From: Gammaproteobacteria bacterium UBA2679
Lineage (GTDB): Bacteria > Pseudomonadota > Gammaproteobacteria > Pseudomonadales > Oleiphilaceae
Direction: 5' to 3'
DNA: 64,000 bases
Assembly: GCA_002354735.1 (NCBI GenBank)
Contig: DEMD01000007.1
Span: 212,161-276,160, forward strand
Part shown: piece after piece, positions 56,552 to 64,000 of the stretch
Layout: each line of letters begins with the position of its first letter
Numbering within the stretch: the stretch's first letter is position 1
Made by a program: the position numbers and the translations under genes
Notes under the pieces: generated by a model
Database searches by the model: none
The model's input: the letters and a program-made list of their open reading frames with translations, nothing else
What the model was told of the DNA's origin: nothing

Positions 56552-57154
56552 TCAGCGTCGTCCAGCGCAGAGCCCCTTGGCGGTCAGATAATCACTGACC
56601 TCACATAGCGGGAGGCCGACGATCGCGCTGTAGCTGCCCTCGATACGTTTCACAAAGGCAGCGGCTGCGCCCTGGATGCCATAGGCGCCAGCCTTGTCGA
56701 GTGGTTCTCCACTCGCGACGTAATGATCGATTTCTTCTCTGCGCAAGGTCCTGAACCACACTTTGGACACGACCTGCACAAGATGTTCGCTCTCTGCGGC
56801 GACGAAGGCCACTGAGGTATATATGGTATGCACCGTGCCGGAAAGCTGCTGCAACATCCGTGTGGCATCTGCCGCATCCAGCGGCTTCAACAGGAGTTCG
56901 CCGGTGTGATCAAGCACGCCAGCGGTGTCGGATCCGAGCACGAGCACCGCTTCACGTTCGGACGAAACCGCCTTGAATACTGCCCGAGCCTTGCTGAGCG
57001 CCATCCGATCAACGTAAAGATCATTGGCTTCATCTGGCCGGGGCGTTTCGTCCACATCAGCTGGTTGACAGATAAAATCTAGGCCGATCTGACGTAGCAG
57101 TTCAGCGCGACGGGGCGAGGCCGAAGCCAGTATGAGCGTGTTGGGCTGTGACAT
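56552..57154 (-). CDS. maf: Maf nucleoside triphosphate pyrophosphatase (YhdE-like)
   Basis: 200 residues. LILASASPRRAELLRQIGL is the Maf signature, and LGSDTAGV holds the catalytic aspartate. It hydrolyses dTTP/UTP or modified nucleotides; the mre-linked copy is normally the YhdE type. It lies 16 bases after mreD and 28 before rng. Confidence 0.94.
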   Translation of the reverse strand: MSQPNTLILASASPRRAELLRQIGLDFICQPADVDETPRPDEANDLYVDRMALSKARAVFKAVSSEREAVLVLGSDTAGVLDHTGELLLKPLDAADATRMLQQLSGTVHTIYTSVAFVAAESEHLVQVVSKVWFRTLRREEIDHYVASGEPLDKAGAYGIQGAAAAFVKRIEGSYSAIVGLPLCEVSDYLTAKGLCAGRR

Positions 57155-57170
57155 ATCAATCCCTGATGCC

Positions 57171-57641
57171 TTAATTGTCCAGGCGGTGCAAGATAAATCT
57201 GAGCAATGGCCAGAGCAGCGCTGATGTTACTGCCGGAATGAGAAAGCCCATGTCGATCGCTGGGTTCGATATGAAGCCATCTATCCAGCGAAACAGCATG
57301 AGATTGATGCCGATTACCGCAAATACGATCACGCTCTGCTGTAAAACAGGAAACAGCAGGAGACGCTGTGACATGGTCAGCAGCAAATAGGCCTGCAAGG
57401 CCAGACTACCGGCATGCAGACCTAATGTGGTGCCCACGAGCACGTCCCAGAACAGCCCGACCATCCAATTTGCCATGATACCGACGCTCTGATCTCGATA
57501 CAGTGTCCAGTAAACCATGACAAGGGCAATCCACTCGGGACGCAGTATCGCAGCTACGCCCTCCATCGGAATGATCGTGAGGCAGGCAGCCAGAAACAGT
57601 GAGGCTGCAAAGACGCCGTAACTCATTGAAGAAGATGCCAT
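57171..57641 (-). CDS. mreD: Rod-shape determining protein MreD
   Basis: 156 residues, five predicted membrane helices, with RPEWIALVMVYW and GLFWDVLVGTTLGLHA as the conserved MreD blocks. It is part of the elongasome with MreB, MreC, RodA and PBP2. It starts 20 bases after mreC. Confidence 0.94.
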   Translation of the reverse strand: MASSSMSYGVFAASLFLAACLTIIPMEGVAAILRPEWIALVMVYWTLYRDQSVGIMANWMVGLFWDVLVGTTLGLHAGSLALQAYLLLTMSQRLLLFPVLQQSVIVFAVIGINLMLFRWIDGFISNPAIDMGFLIPAVTSALLWPLLRFILHRLDN

Positions 57642-57661
57642 GCGTTCTGCGGCCTGCCGGG

Positions 57662-58537
57662 CTAGGAAGCCGGTTCGGTCTGCTGCTCCAGAACACTGGG
57701 TAACGCACGATCATCACCGGGTCTCTTGAAGACCAGCAGAACATGCTTGCTTCTGTTCAGCTCTGCCAGTGGTCGTGCGTAGACCTGTGCGAACGGCAAG
57801 CCCGGATCATGCGTCACCGACTCCACCCGAGCGACAGGATAGCCTTTGGGGAAGCGCCCACCGAGACCAGAGCTCACGAGCATATCGCCGGCCTTGATAT
57901 CGGCTGTATCAGGAATGTTGACGAGTTCAAGACGGTCGAGCACCCCGGTTCCGACCAATATTCCGCGGGAACCATTACGATTGACTTCGATGGGAATGGC
58001 ATGGGCACTGTCCGCTATGAGCAAGACCCTTGCGCTGTAAGGCGTGACAGCGGTCACCTGCCCCATCAGCCCGGTCGAATCCAACAAAGGCTGACCCTCG
58101 AAGACACCATCATTCGAGCCCTTGTTGATCATGACCTCGTGCATGTATGGATCCGGGTTGATTCCGATGATTTCAGCTACGAGAACAGACTCATCGACGA
58201 ACGCTGCAGCGTTGAGCAGCGCGCGAAGGCGATTGACTTCCGCCGTTAGTGAAGCAGTCTTGAGGGCTTTCACCTGCAGGATGCGGAGCCGGTTCTCCAG
58301 CGAGGCATTTTTTTCCAGGAGACTCGAGCGGGACTCTGTGATGGATTCACCGAAATCACTGATACGGCCAGGCAGTTGCACGCTCCACTGCACCGGAACC
58401 AGCAGCACGGACATGTTTTCCTTGAGGGAGTCCAGCCAGTCCAGTTTCAGATCAGCCACACCTATGGCTAGCGATAAAACGCCAACCAGTAGGATGCGGA
58501 ACCCCAGCAAGGGGCCTCTTGCGAAGATAGTCTTGAT
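57662..58537 (-). CDS. mreC: Rod-shape determining protein MreC, with an apparent ATC start codon
   Basis: 291 residues if read from ATC 58537. A membrane helix, a coiled coil and two beta domains (IGINPDPYMHEVMINKGSNDGV, DMLVSSGLGGRFPKGYPVARV) are typical of MreC. The frame is open leftward of the first standard start codon, a TTG at 58510, and the extra residues IKTIFARGP align with the E. coli start MKPIFSRGP as I recall it. GGAGAG lies 6 bases before ATC 58537. No ATG, GTG or TTG exists between the upstream TAG and 58510. A start at TTG 58510 is possible, with GAGG 4 bases before it, but would lose the conserved motif. A sequencing error of ATG to ATC is another option. Confidence 0.9.
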   Translation of the reverse strand: MKTIFARGPLLGFRILLVGVLSLAIGVADLKLDWLDSLKENMSVLLVPVQWSVQLPGRISDFGESITESRSSLLEKNASLENRLRILQVKALKTASLTAEVNRLRALLNAAAFVDESVLVAEIIGINPDPYMHEVMINKGSNDGVFEGQPLLDSTGLMGQVTAVTPYSARVLLIADSAHAIPIEVNRNGSRGILVGTGVLDRLELVNIPDTADIKAGDMLVSSGLGGRFPKGYPVARVESVTHDPGLPFAQVYARPLAELNRSKHVLLVFKRPGDDRALPSVLEQQTEPAS

Positions 58538-58605
58538 GAAACGCTCTCCGATGTTCTTTCTGTTTACAGACTAGCGTATGCGAACTGCTTTTGCAGGCGC
58601 ATTAC

Positions 58606-59652
<1,047 letters not shown>

Positions 59653-59744
59653 CTAGTTCCTTGAGAATGCACAGAGCTGGTTTGAATGCTGAGTAAGAAT
59701 GGACCAATCATCTGTGCTCTGGCGCACAGGCTGAACTGCAGGCA

Positions 59745-59773
59745 ACTTTAGCAAGGGTACACCCGCAGCACAA
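59745..59773 (-). promoter_or_regulatory. Candidate sigma-70 promoter of mreB
   Basis: On the minus strand TTGTGC, 17 bases, TAAAGT. The -10 matches 4 of 6, the -35 is modest. Transcription would begin near 59738, about 95 bases before mreB. Confidence 0.4.
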
Positions 59774-59798
59774 GCTAGTTGGAAACTGCCACCTGCTG

Positions 59799-59827
59799 TT
59801 CACAGCACGGCCCGTCGATAGTAGACT
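59799..59827 (+). promoter_or_regulatory. Candidate sigma-70 promoter of gatCAB
   Basis: TTCACA (5 of 6 matches), a 17-base spacer, TAGACT (4 of 6). The start point would be near 59834, about 47 bases before gatC. Confidence 0.5.
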
Positions 59828-59880
59828 GCAATGCCTACCAACGCAGACGGAGCAAAGCCTCCAGAACAGGAACGCCCTGA

Positions 59881-60162
59881 ATGAACATTTCAGATGAACA
59901 GCTTGCACAACTTGCCGTGCTCGCAAGACTGGACTGCGCCTCGGACACGAGCCTGCGGAATGACATCGATCGCATCCTCCATTTCGTCGAGCAGCTGCAG
60001 TCGGTGGATACCAGCCAGACAGCTCCGCTACTCAATCCGCTGGAGATGACCCAGCGGCTGCGACCCGATGTCGTAACAGAGCCTGATGATCGTGAGCGCT
60101 ATCAGAAGTGCGCCCCGCTCACTGAAGGCGGCCTGTTCCTGGTGCCCAGAGTCGTCGAATAA
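59881..60162 (+). CDS. gatC: Aspartyl/glutamyl-tRNA amidotransferase subunit C
   Basis: 93 residues. QLAQLAVLARLDCASD and RIEKILxFV-like RILHFVEQLQSVDTS blocks are typical. GatC wraps around GatA and GatB and stabilises the complex that amidates misacylated Asp-tRNA(Asn) and/or Glu-tRNA(Gln). AGGAACG lies upstream of the ATG. Confidence 0.96.
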   Translation: MNISDEQLAQLAVLARLDCASDTSLRNDIDRILHFVEQLQSVDTSQTAPLLNPLEMTQRLRPDVVTEPDDRERYQKCAPLTEGGLFLVPRVVE

Positions 60163-60261
60163 GCTGCGGCTTACCGAGTTGTATTGTCACCTGAAATACA
60201 GCAACATTCGGCCACACCTTGCCAACCATGCACGCCAATCATAGCGGAATACAAGCCAATC

Positions 60262-61743
60262 ATGTTCCCAGAAACCATACAGTCCGCCCTGGAGGGACTG
60301 AGAAACGGCGAGTTCTCTATTGCAGAGCTTGTCACGGAATTCGCTACTCGCGCCCGCAATGCACAGCCTGAGCTCAACGCCTACATCACCATTGCCACCG
60401 AAGACCAGCTGGAACAACAGATCAGCTACGCTCGCGACCTGGCCCTGAAAGACGCGCCACTCGATCTGGCGGGCATTCCTCTTGCGATCAAGGATCTCTT
60501 CTGTACCGAGCTGATGCCGACAACCTGCGGCTCCAAGATGCTCGAGGACTACGTTTCACCGTTTGAATCCACTGCCAGCTCGCGCCTTTTGCAAACAGGC
60601 GCCGTCTTCGTCGGCAAGACCAACATGGATGAATTCGCCATGGGCTCGTCGAACGAAAACAGCTTCTTCGGGCCGGTGCGAAATCCCTGGCATGTAGAGC
60701 ACGTACCCGGCGGCTCTAGTGGCGGCTCTGCTGCAGCAGTTGCAGCGGGCCTGTGTCTTGGCGCACTGGGTACTGATACAGGCGGCTCGATACGACAGCC
60801 TGCCGCCTACTGCGGCATCACCGGTCTGAAGCCGACTTATGGCCGGACTTCCCGCTACGGCATGGTGGCCTATGCATCGAGCCTGGACCAGGCTGGGCCA
60901 ATGACGCGCACTGCTTACGACGCCGCTTTACTGCTTTCCGCCATTGCTGGCCCCGATGATCGCGACTCCACTTCGAGCGCGGAACCGGTTGCTGACTATC
61001 TCAAGGACATCAATAAGCCTTTGCAGGGCCTGCGGGTTGGCTTGCCAAAAGAATATTTCGAAGCGCTCGGCGAAGGTCCTGTACTGAATGCCATCATGGA
61101 GGCCAAGAAAACGCTGGAACAGCAGGGTGTCAGCTTCGTTGATGTCTCTCTGCCTCACAGCAACCTGGCCCTGTCGGCGTATTACATCATCGCTCCGGCA
61201 GAAGCCTCCACCAACCTGTCGCGCTTTGATGGCGTGCGGTTTGGTCATCGGTGCAACGGCGCCCGCGACCTTGCCGACCTCTATGCCCGCTCGCGAAGCG
61301 AGGGTTTTGGCGCCGAAGTCCAGCGCCGCATCCTGATTGGCACCTTCGCGCTCTCCGCGGGCTATCAGGATGCCTTCTATAAGCAGGCGCAACGTGTACG
61401 CAGGCTGGTCAAGAACGACTTCGTCGATGCGCTCGGGCAGGTCGATCTGCTCCTGGCACCTGTCACGCTCGGCGCTGCCTTCCGACTGGGAGAAAAAACC
61501 GATGATCCGGTCAGCATGTACAAGGAAGACCTGTTTACCATACCAGTCAGTCTCGCTGGACTGCCTGCCATCTCGGTACCTTGTGGTATGGCAGACGCCT
61601 CTGGCACGGATCTGCCACTCGGCATGCAGCTGATCGGGAATTACTTTGATGAAGCCAGGCTGCTCAACGTTGCCCACCAGTGGCAGCAATTGACCGACTG
61701 GCACAGCAGAACACCACCTTCATCCGCACGAGAGATGAAATGA
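60262..61743 (+). CDS. gatA: Aspartyl/glutamyl-tRNA amidotransferase subunit A
   Basis: 493 residues. The amidase triad Lys77 ([10 protein letters not shown]), Ser152/153 ([10 protein letters not shown]) and Ser177 ([11 protein letters not shown]) is visible. It releases ammonia from glutamine for transfer to the tRNA-bound acid. I chose ATG 60262; a longer frame to 60184 adds 26 residues with no family match. No strong ribosome site is seen. Confidence 0.97.
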   Translation: MFPETIQSALEGLRNGEFSIAELVTEFATRARNAQPELNAYITIATEDQLEQQISYARDLALKDAPLDLAGIPLAIKDLFCTELMPTTCGSKMLEDYVSPFESTASSRLLQTGAVFVGKTNMDEFAMGSSNENSFFGPVRNPWHVEHVPGGSSGGSAAAVAAGLCLGALGTDTGGSIRQPAAYCGITGLKPTYGRTSRYGMVAYASSLDQAGPMTRTAYDAALLLSAIAGPDDRDSTSSAEPVADYLKDINKPLQGLRVGLPKEYFEALGEGPVLNAIMEAKKTLEQQGVSFVDVSLPHSNLALSAYYIIAPAEASTNLSRFDGVRFGHRCNGARDLADLYARSRSEGFGAEVQRRILIGTFALSAGYQDAFYKQAQRVRRLVKNDFVDALGQVDLLLAPVTLGAAFRLGEKTDDPVSMYKEDLFTIPVSLAGLPAISVPCGMADASGTDLPLGMQLIGNYFDEARLLNVAHQWQQLTDWHSRTPPSSAREMK

Positions 61744-61765
61744 GCACGATTGCGAGGACACCACG

Positions 61766-63214
61766 ATGAGCTGGGAGGCCGTAATAGGACTGGAAGTTCA
61801 CGTCCAGCTGGCAACAGACTCCAAGATATTCTCAGGCAGCAGCACGGCCTTCGGTGCCGAACCCAACACCCAGGCCTGCCCTGTCGATCTTGCGCTGCCG
61901 GGCACGCTACCGGTATTCAATGAGAAGGCGCTTGAGATGGCAGTGCGCTTTGGTCTTGCCATTGGCGCCCATATCAATCACGAGTCTGTCTTTGATCGCA
62001 AGAACTACTTCTATCCTGATCTGCCAAAGGGCTATCAAATCAGCCAGCTCGAGGCACCCATCGTGCTCGGCGGTACGCTTTCGATAGACAGCGGTGACGA
62101 AGGTCAGCAACGGACGATCAACCTGACTCGTGCGCATCTGGAAGAGGATGCTGGCAAGAGCCTGCACGAAGATTTCCATGGCATGACCGGTATAGATCTC
62201 AATCGCGCTGGCACACCGCTGCTGGAGATTGTTTCGGAACCAGAACTCCGGTCGGCGAAAGAGGCAGTAGCCTATCTTCGCAAGTTGCACACTATCATTA
62301 CCTATCTCGGCATCTCCGACGGTGATATGTCTCAGGGTTCCATGCGCTGTGACTGCAACGTCTCGGTCAGGAAAGCTGGCAGCACCGAACTCGGCACACG
62401 TACCGAAACCAAAAACGTCAATTCGTTCAAGTTCGTCGAAAAAGCCATCAACGGCGAGATTGAGCGGCAGATCGATATTCTCGAAGATGGCGGGTCGATT
62501 GATCAGGAAACGCGGCTCTACGACGCTGATAAGGACGAAACGCGTCCTATGCGCAGCAAGGAGTTCGCCAACGACTATCGCTATTTCCCTGACCCGGATC
62601 TGCTACCGGTGGTAATCGACGACACCTACATTCAGGCCATACGTGAGAGCCTGCCCGAGCTACCCGAGGCGAAAGCTGCCCGCTTCCAGTCGGAACACGG
62701 ACTCTCTGAGTATGATGCCAGTCTGCTGACGGCCTCGCGTCCGCTGGCGGACTTCTTCGAAGCAACCGCCAGGACATCTGGCGATGCCAAGCTGAGTGCC
62801 AACTGGCTGATGGGTGAAGTCAGCAAGCGACTGAATCAGGACAGCATCACGATCGATGCCGCACCAATCACCCCGGAGCAGCTCGGCGGGCTGATCGCCA
62901 GAATCTGCGATAACACGATTTCTGGAAAGATTGCCAAAACCGTGTTCGACACCATGTGGGCCGAAGGCGGCAGCGCTGACGAGATCATCGAGAAGAAGGG
63001 GCTCAAGCAGGTTACCGACAGCAGTGCCATCGAAGGTATCGTCGATCAGGTTATCGCTGCAAATCCCGCTCAGGTCGAGCAGTACCAGGCTGCAGAGCGA
63101 GCAAAGCGCGGCAAGATGATAGGCTTCTTTGTCGGTCAGGTGATGCAGGCGAGCAAGGGCAAGGCCAACCCACAGCAGGTGAACAGCATACTGAAGCAAA
63201 AGCTGCCAGACTGA
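61766..63214 (+). CDS. gatB: Aspartyl/glutamyl-tRNA amidotransferase subunit B
   Basis: 482 residues. [35 protein letters not shown] and [11 protein letters not shown] are classic GatB blocks, with the kinase-like catalytic core followed by a helical tail domain. It activates the tRNA-bound side chain with ATP. GAGGA lies 7 bases before the ATG. The gatC-gatA-gatB order suggests one operon. Confidence 0.98.
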   Translation: MSWEAVIGLEVHVQLATDSKIFSGSSTAFGAEPNTQACPVDLALPGTLPVFNEKALEMAVRFGLAIGAHINHESVFDRKNYFYPDLPKGYQISQLEAPIVLGGTLSIDSGDEGQQRTINLTRAHLEEDAGKSLHEDFHGMTGIDLNRAGTPLLEIVSEPELRSAKEAVAYLRKLHTIITYLGISDGDMSQGSMRCDCNVSVRKAGSTELGTRTETKNVNSFKFVEKAINGEIERQIDILEDGGSIDQETRLYDADKDETRPMRSKEFANDYRYFPDPDLLPVVIDDTYIQAIRESLPELPEAKAARFQSEHGLSEYDASLLTASRPLADFFEATARTSGDAKLSANWLMGEVSKRLNQDSITIDAAPITPEQLGGLIARICDNTISGKIAKTVFDTMWAEGGSADEIIEKKGLKQVTDSSAIEGIVDQVIAANPAQVEQYQAAERAKRGKMIGFFVGQVMQASKGKANPQQVNSILKQKLPD

Positions 63215-63279
63215 CCATGAGGTGACGCTACGGCAGTGTCAGGTACTACCACTCAGCACTTCACTATAAGGAATGAACG

Positions 63280-63777
63280 ATGGCTCAGCCAACACTGAAA
63301 GGATCTAAGGTAACGACTTACGGTGACCTTCCCGCCAAAGGCGATGAAGCGCCTGATTTTACCGCGGTAAAAGCAGATATGTCCGAAATTTCGTTGTCTG
63401 ACTATAAAGGCCGTAATGTCGTGCTCAACATATTCCCGAGCGTCGACACACCGACTTGTGCGACCTCGGTGCGCAAGTTCAATGAGAAGGCTGCCCAGAA
63501 GAGCGACACGACAGTCATCTGTATCTCCGCCGACCTGCCCTTTGCCATTGGTCGCTTCTGCGGCGCTGAAGGTATCAGTAATGTGGTCGTCGCCTCGATC
63601 TTCAGAAACGGCAATTTCGGCAGAGACTACGGTGTACTCATGACCGATGGCCCTCTGAAAGGCATTCTGTCACGCGCAATCGTTGTCATCGGTGAAGACG
63701 GTCGGGTGCTGCACAGCGAGCAGGTAGCTGAAATTGCCAATGAGCCAGACTACGAGGCCGCTCTCGCCGCTATCTGA
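63280..63777 (+). CDS. tpx: Thiol peroxidase Tpx
   Basis: 165 residues. Peroxidatic Cys60 in DTPTCATSVRKF and resolving Cys94 in GRFCGAEGI form the atypical 2-Cys pair. It reduces hydroperoxides with thioredoxin. AAGGA lies 7 bases before the ATG. Confidence 0.96.
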   Translation: MAQPTLKGSKVTTYGDLPAKGDEAPDFTAVKADMSEISLSDYKGRNVVLNIFPSVDTPTCATSVRKFNEKAAQKSDTTVICISADLPFAIGRFCGAEGISNVVVASIFRNGNFGRDYGVLMTDGPLKGILSRAIVVIGEDGRVLHSEQVAEIANEPDYEAALAAI

Positions 63778-63800
63778 TAGCAGCGCTGCCCTTCAAGACG

Positions 63801-64000
63801 CTATGGGCCAGCTATCGGGGCTGGCCCTTTCGTCTGAATGAATCTGAGCACCGCTTCGCGAACGTCAGCATCGGCGAAGCCACGGATATGCCCCTCCTCA
63901 TATTGATAGACTTCAGCATTGGGCAAGACCTGTTCGAGTTGCTGCAGGTGACCGACGTCCACGATGCGATCCTTGCTGCCGTGCATGAGCAAAACGCGTC
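63801..64000 (-). CDS. Alpha/beta hydrolase, C-terminal fragment
   Basis: Only the last 65 or so residues are inside the window; the gene continues past the right edge. RVLLMHGSKDRIVDV holds the usual catalytic-triad aspartate, and YEEGHIRGF the histidine. The substrate is unknown. It converges on tpx with 23 bases between the stops. Confidence 0.75.
   Translation of the reverse strand, partial: RVLLMHGSKDRIVDVGHLQQLEQVLPNAEVYQYEEGHIRGFADADVREAVLRFIQTKGPAPIAGP
63805..63827 (+). terminator. Candidate terminator hairpin of tpx
   Basis: GGGCCAGC, a seven-base loop, GCTGGCCC, then TTT. The stem is strong but the T-run is short, and it lies inside the 3' end of the convergent hydrolase gene, which begins its stop at 63801. 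Confidence 0.4.

Overview
The window looks like chromosomal DNA of a Gram-negative gammaproteobacterium, probably of the wider Pseudomonadales/Cellvibrionales group. The evidence is a complete outer-membrane toolkit (mla, lpt, kds, yhdP), a type IV pilus assembly set, the rpoN-hpf-ptsN-rapZ-ptsO cluster, and a gene order (gatBAC / mreBCD-maf-rng-yhdP-nit; murA-hisGDC; pilABCD-coaE-yacG) that from memory resembles the neighbourhoods of these genes in Pseudomonas. The species cannot be named. I see no rRNA, tRNA, CRISPR array, insertion sequence or prophage gene.

Region 1 (1-7196) is a glycan locus next to the major pilin. A 5'-truncated DegT-family aminotransferase and a formyltransferase run rightward. 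They converge on a tightly packed leftward run: GT-C/TPR membrane protein, DPM1-like GT2, UPF0104-type membrane protein and GT4. This run starts just behind the rho-independent terminator of pilA. The run is visibly more A+T-rich in the GT-C gene. The set suggests a pilin (or lipid-linked sugar) glycosylation system, which is the most interesting candidate here. Region 2 (7197-14700) holds the pilA/pilB divergent control region, with a near-consensus sigma-54 promoter for pilA and a 17-bp perfect palindrome. It is followed by pilB-pilC-pilD-coaE-yacG-HIT-(unknown envelope protein)-trmO, closely packed or overlapping.

Region 3 (14691-28526) is the accessory, envelope-rich part. It holds a PilZ protein, a CPA1 antiporter with a TrkA-N-like tail coupled to a DUF3187 protein, a YfaZ-like protein behind a pentanucleotide repeat, a large unrecognised lipoprotein, a Bax-like hydrolase, a YkvA protein, a YihG-like acyltransferase, a DUF1329/DUF1302 pair and a lone thiolase. 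Region 4 (28574-36072) holds zapE and yhcB/zapG back to back, then (leftward) murA-hisG-hisD-hisC-nif3.

Region 5 (36194-49977) starts with the leftward mlaFEDCB operon. Divergent from it is the rightward run kdsD-kdsC-lptC-lptA-lptB-rpoN-hpf-ptsN-rapZ-ptsO-mgtE, linking lipid A/LPS export to sigma-54 and the nitrogen PTS. Then come DUF3301, a DUF6279 lipoprotein and darP. Region 6 (49999-64000) holds the leftward mreB-mreC-mreD-maf-rng-yhdP-nitrilase run, the divergent gatC-gatA-gatB operon, tpx and the 3' end of an alpha/beta hydrolase. mreC appears to begin with an ATC codon, and RNase G carries a Gly/Asn/Ser repeat inserted in its S1 domain.
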